Source: Gemmatimonadaceae bacterium
GTDB lineage: Bacteria; Gemmatimonadota; Gemmatimonadetes; Gemmatimonadales; Gemmatimonadaceae
Assembly (NCBI GenBank): GCA_025936015.1
Contig: JAICUE010000047.1
Location: forward strand, 1-10,947
Direction of reading: 5' to 3'
Length of the DNA: 10,947 bases
Positions 1-6,415 of the stretch are shown in pieces. The position numbers and the translations under genes were made by a program. A model generated the notes under the pieces. The model was not told where the DNA came from, did not search any database, and was given only the letters and a program-made list of their open reading frames with translations. Positions within the stretch are counted from its first letter, which is position 1. Every line of letters begins with the position of its first letter.

Positions 1-174
1 GCTCTTTACCTCGTCCTTGAGCGCGCCGAGATCGGCGAGCTGCGCCTCGACGGCCTTGAAGAGCGCGATGATGTCCTGCTTGACGGCCTCGCGCTCCGCT
101 CCGGCGAGCGAGGGGACGAGCCGCGCTTCGATCGCGCGATAGCGTTCGCGCAGTGGGTGCTGCTGTTCAGGCAT
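1..174 (-). CDS. N-terminal fragment of a helical protein, function unknown (partial)
   Basis: An ATG at 174-172 opens 58 codons that run without a stop to the left edge, so the C-terminal part is missing. The start is 26 bases after the cheW stop. No strong Shine-Dalgarno sequence is visible in that gap. The peptide begins MPEQQHPLRERYRAIEARLV and continues as charged, leucine/alanine-rich helix with spacing that could form a coiled coil or helical bundle (about residues 10-55). No catalytic motif or membrane segment is visible in this part. Its place directly downstream of two cheW genes makes a soluble receptor, a CheA-associated protein or another signalling component plausible, but the fragment itself does not show this. 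Confidence 0.6.
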   Translation of the reverse strand, partial: MPEQQHPLRERYRAIEARLVPSLAGAEREAVKQDIIALFKAVEAQLADLGALKDEVKS

Positions 175-200
175 CCGGTCCGGTATCCGCGGCGCGGCGC

Positions 201-716
201 TCAGCTGCGCGACGCCTCGCCAGCCGCCGCGCCAGCGGTGTCGGCAGCGGTCGCGCGCTCGAGCACGAGCCGCTCGCCAGTGGAGAGGAGGCGGGCAACG
301 TCGAGGAAGACGACGAGCCGATCGGCGCGCCTGACGATGCCGAGCAGGTACTCGCCGGCCAGCCCGCGGAACATCGGCGGCGGCGGCGCGAGCTTGCCGG
401 CGTCGAGCGGCGCCACGTCCAGCACCGCATCGACCACGCCGCCGATCCACTCGCCGCCGGCGTTGAAGATCAGGATGCGTGTCTCGGGGCCCGGCTCGAC
501 GACCGGGAGCTCGAAGCGATTGCGGAGGTTGATGAGGGGAACGACGCGTCCCTGGTAGTCGATCACGCCGTCGATCCAGTCCGGCACGTTAGGCACCGGT
601 GTCGGCGGCTGGAAGCGGAGGACGCGCTCGACCGAATAGATGTCGGCGGCGAACAGGTCGTCGCCGAGTCGGAAGGTGACGATCTTCGAGATCGTCGGCG
701 TGGCGGCGGTGGTCAT
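201..716 (-). CDS. cheW: CheW-type chemotaxis coupling protein
   Basis: The 171-residue protein is almost entirely one CheW domain (about residues 10-148), the SH3-like adaptor that links chemoreceptors to the CheA kinase in cytoplasmic arrays. The family pattern is clear: a first strand with FRLGDDLFAADIYSVERVL (15-33), the core segment GVIDYQGRVVPLINLRNRF (50-68), and the closing LGIVRRADRLVVFLDVARLL (125-144). The last 25 residues are an Ala/Ser-rich tail. Length is normal for CheW. The ATG at 716 overlaps the stop of the preceding gene by four bases, and GGAGA at 724-728, seven bases upstream, is a good ribosome binding site. It is the more canonical of the two CheW-domain genes here and the better candidate for the core array adaptor. 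Confidence 0.93.
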   Translation of the reverse strand: MTTAATPTISKIVTFRLGDDLFAADIYSVERVLRFQPPTPVPNVPDWIDGVIDYQGRVVPLINLRNRFELPVVEPGPETRILIFNAGGEWIGGVVDAVLDVAPLDAGKLAPPPPMFRGLAGEYLLGIVRRADRLVVFLDVARLLSTGERLVLERATAADTAGAAAGEASRS

Positions 717-1591
717 GCTGTGGTCTCCATGGCGTGGCCGGTGACGCAGGCGGCGACGAGTGCTTCGGCATCGACGATCGCGACCAGTTCCTGGCCGTGA
801 TGCGCGACGCCGAGGAGGATGCCGTCGGTGTCGTCGGTCCCGGGTGCTTCACGAACGGTGGCGAGGTCCACCTGGAACACATCCTCGACGTCGTCGACGG
901 CCAGGCCGAGCCGGCGGCTGTCGGCGTGGACGAGCAGCGCGGCCTGTGCCGCGCCGCGGAGCGGAACGCCGATCACGTGCGACGGTGAATACACCGGCGT
1001 CAGGCGACCGCGCAGGTTGAACGCGCCGAGCATCGCGGCCGGCATCTCCGGGAGATGGTGAATCTTCGGGAGGGTGACCGCCTCTTCGACGGACGCGAGG
1101 TCGGTCGCGAACAGCTCGTTGCCGATGCGGAACATGAGCAGATCGGCGGTTCCGGTGCGCTCGTGGACGCGCTCGCGCAACGGCCGCCGGTCGTTCTCGA
1201 GCTGTGCCTCGTCATCGAGCTCGACCGGCGCCATCGCGGCGAGCCGGCGCATGAGGCTCGTCGCGTAGTCTTCGACCGTCGCGGCGAGCGCGGGCTCGGC
1301 GACGGGGGTGGCGCCAGGTGCCGCGGCACGCGGCTCGGCGGGCTTCACGGCGGCGACGCCTAACGGTGGCGTGATGCGCAACGTGGCGGCGACGTCGATC
1401 GGCGAGGAAACGCGGCGCGGCGGCGGCGCAGCTGGCGGCGCGACTGGCGCCGGGGCCGCTGGCGGAGCGGGGATTACCGGCACCGCGGCGTCAGGGATCG
1501 GGATCGCGGAGGCCTCCGCCCGCTGCGGCGGAACCGCCGGCGCCTCCAGCTTCGCCAGGTCGCGATAGCTGATCTTCGATTTCTTCTTCAT
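713..1591 (-). CDS. CheW-domain protein with long Pro/Ala-rich N-terminal linker
   Basis: The protein has 292 residues, roughly twice a normal CheW. It starts with a short basic segment (MKKKSKISYRDLAKLE, 1-16), followed by a low-complexity Pro/Ala-rich stretch (about 18-105) that should be disordered. A short helical segment follows (about 106-145). The C-terminal CheW fold (about 148-285) is recognised from LLMFRIGNELFATDLASVEE (151-170), GAFNLRGRLTPVY (189-201) and GVAHHGQELVAIVDAEALV (261-279). It overlaps the ATPase gene upstream and cheW downstream by four bases each. The domain is more divergent than that of the next gene. It may be an accessory coupling protein or a tethered adaptor that brings another partner to the array; the linker could give reach to the basic N-terminus. 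The CheW call is firm, the specialised role is inference. Confidence 0.88.
   Translation of the reverse strand: MKKKSKISYRDLAKLEAPAVPPQRAEASAIPIPDAAVPVIPAPPAAPAPVAPPAAPPPRRVSSPIDVAATLRITPPLGVAAVKPAEPRAAAPGATPVAEPALAATVEDYATSLMRRLAAMAPVELDDEAQLENDRRPLRERVHERTGTADLLMFRIGNELFATDLASVEEAVTLPKIHHLPEMPAAMLGAFNLRGRLTPVYSPSHVIGVPLRGAAQAALLVHADSRRLGLAVDDVEDVFQVDLATVREAPGTDDTDGILLGVAHHGQELVAIVDAEALVAACVTGHAMETTA
724..728 (-). promoter_or_regulatory. Ribosome binding site of cheW
   Basis: GGAGA on the minus strand lies seven bases before the cheW ATG at 716. It sits inside the end of the upstream CheW-domain gene. It supports independent re-initiation at the four-base overlap. Confidence 0.6.
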
Positions 1592-2388
1592 GCCGCGTCG
1601 TCGGCGACGTCGCCGACCAGGGACGAGTCGAGTGTCTTCAGCCCGCGCATCGCGCCGACGAAGAGCGCCTGCGTGGCGAGCGTGTTGATGACCCGCGGGA
1701 CGCCGGCGCCGCGCGTGGCGAGAGTGGCCATCGCGTCCTGGCCGAAGATCGGCCGCTCGCCCGCGCCGGCGACGTTCAGCCGGTGGCGGACGTAGGCCGG
1801 CACGTCGTCCGCGTCGAGCGGGTCGACGTGGAAGCGGAGACTGATGCGCTGGTCGATCTGCGGGGCCTTGGCGATTCGCTCGCGGAGCTCGGGTTGGCCG
1901 AGGAGGACGACGTGAACGTGCTTGTCGGCGACGCCCTCGTAGTTCGTGAGCAGCCGGATCTCCTCGAGCAGCGACGACGGGACGAGCTGGGCTTCGTCGA
2001 TCAGCAGCACCGGACGGCGTCCGGTTGCATGCACGGCGGCGAGGTGGGCGCCTAACGCGGGCACGAGGAGGTGCTTGGCGCGCGGCGCCTTCTCCATCCC
2101 GGTCAACATCGCGACGGCCTGGAGGAGCTGCACCGGCGTCAGCTTCGGCGTCGAGAGGACGCTCACTTCATGCGGCGTCCCGGCGAGCTTCGCTACCAGC
2201 GCGTGGGCGAGCATCGTCTTGCCGCAGCCGATGTCGCCGGTGATGAGCGACAGCCCGCCGCGGATCTCCGTCACGTCGTAGAGCAGCCGGGCGAACCCCT
2301 CGTCGAATGCCGGCGAGTGGTACACGAACGCCGGATCCGGCGAGTTCGCGAATGGCTTGCGCTGTAACGACCAGTATTCCTCGATCAT
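1588..2388 (-). CDS. ExeA/GspA/MshM-type AAA+ ATPase
   Basis: This 266-residue protein has the ExeA-like AAA+ signature. The N-terminus (YWSLQRKPFANSPDP, 5-19) is typical of the family. Walker A is GDIGCGKT (51-58), Walker B is VLLIDEAQ (127-134), and sensor 1 lies in VVLLGQPEL (160-168). The arginine-finger region is QRISLRF (180-186) and the sensor 2 region is GVPRVINTL (229-237). It ends just after the AAA+ core. ExeA/GspA normally continue into a transmembrane segment and a peptidoglycan-binding domain, and neither is present, so this should be a soluble cytoplasmic ATPase. Family members help assemble type II secretion secretins (ExeA) or MSHA pili (MshM). Its position between cheB and a cheW-domain gene, with four-base overlaps on both sides, suggests a job tied to the chemosensory array or to the motility machine it controls. 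The exact role is unknown. Confidence 0.85.
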   Translation of the reverse strand: MIEEYWSLQRKPFANSPDPAFVYHSPAFDEGFARLLYDVTEIRGGLSLITGDIGCGKTMLAHALVAKLAGTPHEVSVLSTPKLTPVQLLQAVAMLTGMEKAPRAKHLLVPALGAHLAAVHATGRRPVLLIDEAQLVPSSLLEEIRLLTNYEGVADKHVHVVLLGQPELRERIAKAPQIDQRISLRFHVDPLDADDVPAYVRHRLNVAGAGERPIFGQDAMATLATRGAGVPRVINTLATQALFVGAMRGLKTLDSSLVGDVADDAA

Positions 2389-3482
2389 GGCTGCTGCAGT
2401 CCTGATGACGACGCTCGGCGCGAACCGCCGAGCAGCTCGACGATCCCGGCTGCCACCTGCCCGAGCGGAAGGATCCGCTCGGCGCCCGCGGTCGCGAGCG
2501 CAGCCTGGGGCATGCCATAGATCGTCGACGTCGCCTGATCTTGGACGATTCCCCTCCCCCCAACGTCCCGAATTGCGCGAAGTCCCTGCGCCCCGTCCCG
2601 CCCCATGCCGGTAAGCACCGCACCGACCGATTCGGCGCCGAACACCGCGGCCACGGACCGGAAGAGCGGATCGGCGGCGGGACGCACTCCGTGGATGGAC
2701 GGCGACTCATCGAGCGAGATGAGCACGCGCTCGCGGTCGCGGACGACCTTCATGTGGAAGCCGCCGGGGGCGACGTAGGCGCAATTGCTCTCGACCGTCT
2801 CCCCGTTCTGCGCTTCGACGACGCGGAGCGGGCTCAACGCATCGAGCCGTTGCGCGAGTGACTTGGTGAATCCCTTCGGCATGTGCTGGACGATGAACAC
2901 CGCCGCCCCGATGTCGCCGGGGATCCCGGGCACGACCTCGGCGAGTGCGCGCGGGCCGCCGGTCGATGCGGCGATCGCGATCGCCCTCACTGCACCAGGT
3001 GCGTGCGTCGTGCGAACCGGCTGCGCCACGAACCGCGGCCGGGCGAGCATCCGCACGCCGCCGAGGTTTACCTGCAGCGCGGCGGCGAGCGCGTTGAGCA
3101 GCGTCGCGGCGACGCTGTCCATGTCGAGGCTGATCGGGCCGGACGGCTTGCGGACGAAGTCGAGCGCCCCGAGCTCCAAGGCGCGGAGCGTCGGGTCGTC
3201 ACGCCCTTTCGCCTGCGCCGCGCTGAGCATCACCACCGGCCGCGGCGTCTCCGACATGATGTAGCCTAACGTCTGGAGCCCGTCGAGCTCCGGCATCTCG
3301 ACGTCGAGGGTGACGATCTCGGGATCGAGCGCGTGGATCTGGCGCAGCGCGTCGTGACCGTTGCGCGCGGTGCCGACGACGCGAAAGGCCTCGGACCCGT
3401 CGATGATCTCGGTGACGACCTTGCGCATGAACGCACTGTCGTCGACGACGAGAACGGTGTGTCGCCTAAAGGGCGCGGTCAC
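2385..3482 (-). CDS. cheB: CheB protein-glutamate methylesterase/deamidase
   Basis: The 365-residue protein is a standard two-domain CheB: an N-terminal receiver (about 8-130) and a C-terminal methylesterase (about 165-350). In the receiver, D14/D15 form the acidic pocket, D60 in TLDVEMPELDG is the phosphoacceptor, and K112 in VRKPSG is the conserved lysine. The Ser-His-Asp triad is visible as S173 (ASTGGP), H200 (QHMPKGF) and D296 (TGMGRDGAQG). It removes methyl groups from receptor glutamates after phosphorylation by CheA. The GTG start at 3482 overlaps the end of cheD by 17 bases; no closer in-frame start keeps the receiver intact. No clear ribosome binding site is seen, so expression probably depends on coupling to cheD. 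The only receiver domain in the window is in this protein. Confidence 0.97.
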   Translation of the reverse strand: MTAPFRRHTVLVVDDSAFMRKVVTEIIDGSEAFRVVGTARNGHDALRQIHALDPEIVTLDVEMPELDGLQTLGYIMSETPRPVVMLSAAQAKGRDDPTLRALELGALDFVRKPSGPISLDMDSVAATLLNALAAALQVNLGGVRMLARPRFVAQPVRTTHAPGAVRAIAIAASTGGPRALAEVVPGIPGDIGAAVFIVQHMPKGFTKSLAQRLDALSPLRVVEAQNGETVESNCAYVAPGGFHMKVVRDRERVLISLDESPSIHGVRPAADPLFRSVAAVFGAESVGAVLTGMGRDGAQGLRAIRDVGGRGIVQDQATSTIYGMPQAALATAGAERILPLGQVAAGIVELLGGSRRASSSGLQQP

Positions 3483-3945
3483 CGGACTTGAGCGATCGCA
3501 CCAGCACGCGTCCGTCGTCGAGATGGAAGTAGACGCTTCGTCCGTAGTCGCCGCCGACGTCCTGCGCGGCCAGTGGAATCCCCGCGTCGCTCAACGCCTG
3601 GCGCGACGACGCGACGTTGCGCTCGCCCATGTTGATCCCGCCGGAGGGCATGAGCGTGCCGAACATGCTCGAGCCGCCGGCGATCTTCGCGGTGAAGGGT
3701 CCGCGGGCGCCGAGCTTCTTCATCTCCTCGAGGAGAAGCGGCACCGCGCTGCCGGGAAATTTCGCGCGGTTCTCCTTGTCGCGCGACAGCCCTTCACTCG
3801 GGAGCAGCACGTGCGCCATCCCGCCTATGCGCGTCTGCTTGTCGTAGATCGCGATCGCGACGCAGGAACCAAGACCGATGGTCGAGATGACCCCCTGGCC
3901 CCTGGCCACGGCGAAGTCGGCGACTTTTACTCGAAGATCACTCAC
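3466..3945 (-). CDS. cheD: CheD chemoreceptor glutamine deamidase
   Basis: The 159-residue length fits CheD, which deamidates specific receptor glutamines and in some bacteria binds CheC. The catalytic residues known from the Thermotoga enzyme (Thr, Cys, His) align as T22, C28 in TIGLGSCVA (22-30) and H45 in GGMAHVLLP (41-49). The later family segments KIAGGSSMFG and NMGERNV are also present. The GTG start at 3945 overlaps the cheR stop in a GTGA junction, and the TAG stop at 3466-3468 lies inside the start region of cheB. The order cheR-cheD-cheB puts all three receptor-modifying enzymes side by side. No CheC is seen in the window, so if CheD is regulated by CheC here, that gene is elsewhere. 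Confidence 0.96.
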   Translation of the reverse strand: MSDLRVKVADFAVARGQGVISTIGLGSCVAIAIYDKQTRIGGMAHVLLPSEGLSRDKENRAKFPGSAVPLLLEEMKKLGARGPFTAKIAGGSSMFGTLMPSGGINMGERNVASSRQALSDAGIPLAAQDVGGDYGRSVYFHLDDGRVLVRSLKSGDRAL

Positions 3946-4760
3946 AGCTTCCGATAGATGCGTTCGCGCGCCTCGATAGGGGCGAACTTGTTCCGAATAT
4001 TTCCGAGGAGCGTCTCAACCTTCCCGAGCACGAGGATCCCGCCGGGAAGCAGCGCGTCGTGAAAGCGCTGGAAGAGCATCTCCTGCGATTCGCGGTCGAA
4101 GTAGATCAGGACGTTGCGGCAGACGACCATGTGAAAGCCGCCCGGGGGCGCGCTCTCGAGCAGAAGATCGCGGCGCTCGAGGGCGACGAGCGATTTGATC
4201 GCCGGCAACACGGTCGCGGGATATTCCGGCGTGAAGTAGCGATCGCGGTATTCCTTCGGCGTGTCGGCGAAGGCGTCTTCATCGAACAGCGCCGCCCGCG
4301 CCGCATCGAGGCTGCGCTTGTCGATGTCGGTGCCGAGGATCTTCAGCCGTTGCGGCGTCGCGGGCCGCCCGCTCTTTTCGCCGGCGCGGTAGAAGAGCGT
4401 CGCGAGCGAGTACGGCTCTTCCCCCGACGAACACCCCGCGCTCCAGACGCGTACCTGATCGTGGTGGGCGGCCCAGAGCGAGGGGACGATCGAATCGGCG
4501 AGCATCCCGTACGTCTCCCAGTTGCGGAACAGCTTCGTGACGTTGATGGTCAGCGCGTCCATCAGCTTGTCCCACTCGACGCTGTCGCCGTCGAGGAGGC
4601 GCGCGTAGTCGGCGTAGGTGTGCACGCCGCGGGCGCGCATCCGGACGGCGATGCGGCGGCGCAGGCATTTCTCCTTGTAGCTGCCGCAGCGGAACTCGCG
4701 CTCGCGCGCGATCTTCGCCGTGAGCTCGAGGAACTGCGCGTCGTCGAGCGTGGTGCTCAC
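3942..4760 (-). CDS. cheR: CheR chemoreceptor methyltransferase
   Basis: The 272-residue protein has the two parts of CheR: an N-terminal helical domain (about 8-85) and a SAM-dependent methyltransferase domain (about 90-272). Family hallmarks are TINVTKLFRN (71-80), the SAM-binding WSAGCSSGEEPYSLA (106-120), the acidic GTDID (143-147), and CRNVLIYFD (214-222). It methylates receptor glutamates, opposing CheB. A longer reading frame is open upstream to 4841, but the extra residues are arginine/proline-rich and only overlap the preceding TPR gene. The GTG at 4760 forms a GTGA overlap with that gene's stop and has GGAAGG seven bases upstream (4768-4773), so I choose it. No TPR is fused to this CheR. 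The neighbouring TPR protein could supply a similar interaction surface, but this is speculative. Confidence 0.96.
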   Translation of the reverse strand: MSTTLDDAQFLELTAKIAREREFRCGSYKEKCLRRRIAVRMRARGVHTYADYARLLDGDSVEWDKLMDALTINVTKLFRNWETYGMLADSIVPSLWAAHHDQVRVWSAGCSSGEEPYSLATLFYRAGEKSGRPATPQRLKILGTDIDKRSLDAARAALFDEDAFADTPKEYRDRYFTPEYPATVLPAIKSLVALERRDLLLESAPPGGFHMVVCRNVLIYFDRESQEMLFQRFHDALLPGGILVLGKVETLLGNIRNKFAPIEARERIYRKL

Positions 4761-6379
4761 TGCAGCACCTTCCGCACCGCGTCGAGGTTGGTGCGGACGA
4801 TCTGGTTGTCGGGATCGAGCTCGAGGGCGCGCTCCCAGCACTTCACCGCTTCCTCGCGTTCCTGCCGCTTGTAGCGGATGTTGCCGAGCTTCATGTACAC
4901 GTCGTCGCCTAACGCGGGGTTGAGCTTGATCGCGCGGGTGTAGGCGTCGAGGGCCTCGTCGTACTGCGCGTTGCGATAGAGATAGTCGCCGACGTTCTTG
5001 TGGAGCTGCGGCACGCTCGCGTCCTCGTGCAATCCGCGCTCGGCGGTGACCGACGCTTCCTGCAGGCTGCCGCGCCGTTCCTGGGCGACGGCGAGGTTGT
5101 TGAACAGCGGGGCGGCGTGGCTGTGGACGCCGATCCCCTCGGCCAGCAGCGCCGACGCGCGATCGAGGTCGCCGGCCAGCGCGGCGGCGAGCGCGGCGTA
5201 GTGGAACCAGGCAGCGGCGGGCGGGCGCTTCCCCCAGAGCGGGCGCGCCGCGGCGAGCGCGGCGTCGGCGGCGGCGACGTCGCCGGTCCGGAGCGAGAGG
5301 ACGCCTAACGATGTCTGGACGCGGGCGTCGCTGGCCCCGCCGCGGGCGGCCGCCTCCTCGAGTGCCGCGCGCGCCTCGTCATAACGGCCGAGCCGCTCGA
5401 GCGCGTAGGCGAGGTTGTGGAACACCGCGAACTTCGCGTTGGGCTGCGAGGCCGCCTCGTGGAAGGCGTTCGCCGCATCCGGCCACTTGCCCTGCCGCAT
5501 GAGGACGAGCCCCATGTGGAAGCCGGCCGCGCCGTCGCCGGGCCGGAGGTCGACGACGCGACGGAACTCGCGGATCGCTTCCTCGAGCATCCCGGTCTTG
5601 TAGAACGCGATGCCGAGGTTCCGGTGCTCGTCGACGCGAACGTCGGAGACCGCCGGTTCCGGTGCCTTGCTCTTGCCGACGCGGGTGAGGAAGCCGGCGG
5701 TGACGAGTCCGTAGAGCGCCTTGCCGACGCTGAACTCACCGAGCCCCGAATCGTCGATCAGCGTCGCGACATCGCGACGTCCGTCGATCAACCCGATCAG
5801 CGTCTCCTGTTCGGCAGTCAGCGCCGCTTCGGCGGCGGCGAGCCGGGCGCGATCGATGTCGAAGACGATGTCGAAGCTCGGGATCTTCTTCTCGATCATC
5901 GACCACTCGTCGACGCGGCGCGCCCCCTCGAGCAGCAGCGCGTCCGGGTTGATCGAGACGAGGAAATCCTGCTCCTCGGGGCGGATGTCCGCCTCGAAGT
6001 TGAACGAGCCCTGCGTCCAGGTGAAGAGGTAGTAAACCGCTTCCTCGATCTGCACGCGCATCTGCTGGTGCAGCTCCTCGCGGGAGATCGCACCCTGGGA
6101 GATGAGGATCTCGCCTAACCGTTTGTCGCGCTGCTTCTCCTGTAGCTGGACCGCCTCGAGCAGCTGCTCGGTGGAGATCAGCCCGCTCTTGACGAGGATG
6201 TCGCCGAGCCGGTCGCGCCGGTTGACGATCGACGCATAGTTGATGCGTCCCTTGTCGAAGTAGATGTAGCCGAAGTTGTTGCGGTGCGTGACGCTGAGGC
6301 AGCCGGTCTTCTTCCCCATCGACAGGAGCTGAAGAACGTCAGGCAGCGACGCTTCCTTGAGTGAGCCCTTGATCGCCAT
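4757..6379 (-). CDS. DUF4388/PATAN protein with MshEN-like segment and TPR tail
   Basis: The protein has 540 residues. It opens with a DUF4388 (PATAN-like) start, GSLKEASLPDVLQLL (5-19) to about 55. Residues 57-110 carry two copies of the GspE/MshE N-terminal pattern: RLGDILVKSGLISTEQL (57-73) and RLGEILISQGAISREEL (87-103), 30 residues apart. The DUF4388 fold then appears to resume (about 110-240), with the FTWTQGSFNFEA segment at 119-130. From about 252 to 540 it is a TPR solenoid, clearest at 252-315, 319-345 and 457-530. MshEN repeats bind c-di-GMP in MshE/PilB-type ATPases, and PATAN-receiver proteins in cyanobacteria act on the pilus motor PilB. Together these make a motility regulator or scaffold plausible. 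There is no receiver, ATPase motif or membrane segment. The ATG at 6379 has AGGTAG at 6384-6389. The domain calls are good, the ligand is a hypothesis. Confidence 0.85.
   Translation of the reverse strand: MAIKGSLKEASLPDVLQLLSMGKKTGCLSVTHRNNFGYIYFDKGRINYASIVNRRDRLGDILVKSGLISTEQLLEAVQLQEKQRDKRLGEILISQGAISREELHQQMRVQIEEAVYYLFTWTQGSFNFEADIRPEEQDFLVSINPDALLLEGARRVDEWSMIEKKIPSFDIVFDIDRARLAAAEAALTAEQETLIGLIDGRRDVATLIDDSGLGEFSVGKALYGLVTAGFLTRVGKSKAPEPAVSDVRVDEHRNLGIAFYKTGMLEEAIREFRRVVDLRPGDGAAGFHMGLVLMRQGKWPDAANAFHEAASQPNAKFAVFHNLAYALERLGRYDEARAALEEAAARGGASDARVQTSLGVLSLRTGDVAAADAALAAARPLWGKRPPAAAWFHYAALAAALAGDLDRASALLAEGIGVHSHAAPLFNNLAVAQERRGSLQEASVTAERGLHEDASVPQLHKNVGDYLYRNAQYDEALDAYTRAIKLNPALGDDVYMKLGNIRYKRQEREEAVKCWERALELDPDNQIVRTNLDAVRKVLQ
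4768..4773 (-). promoter_or_regulatory. Ribosome binding site deciding the cheR start
   Basis: GGAAGG on the minus strand lies seven bases before the GTG at 4760. It supports this GTG over the upstream in-frame starts (frame open to 4841), which would give an arginine-rich extension that does not belong to CheR. Confidence 0.65.
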
Positions 6380-6415
6380 CGGGCTACCTGGCCCCGGCGT
6401 TCTGCGATCCGGCGG

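Noticed and set aside
2945..2990. GCGATCGC palindromes resembling cyanobacterial HIP1
   Set aside because: Only a few copies are seen (also near 3850 and 7049), and a fully GC-rich palindrome is common by chance in such DNA; nothing else suggests a cyanobacterium.
3464..3471. GCCTAAAG at the cheD/cheB overlap as another copy of the 8-base word
   Set aside because: It differs in the core (AAAG in place of AACG) and its TAG/AGG arrangement is explained by the cheD stop, so I did not count it.
4503..4521. NWETY in CheR resembles the NWETF receptor-tail pentapeptide that CheR binds
   Set aside because: It lies directly after the conserved FR motif of CheR, in a variable part of that helix. A chance resemblance is more likely than a self-docking peptide.
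4059..4874. A 271-codon plus-strand open frame
   Set aside because: It is antisense to cheR and has the arginine/alanine/glutamate-rich composition of a shadow frame.
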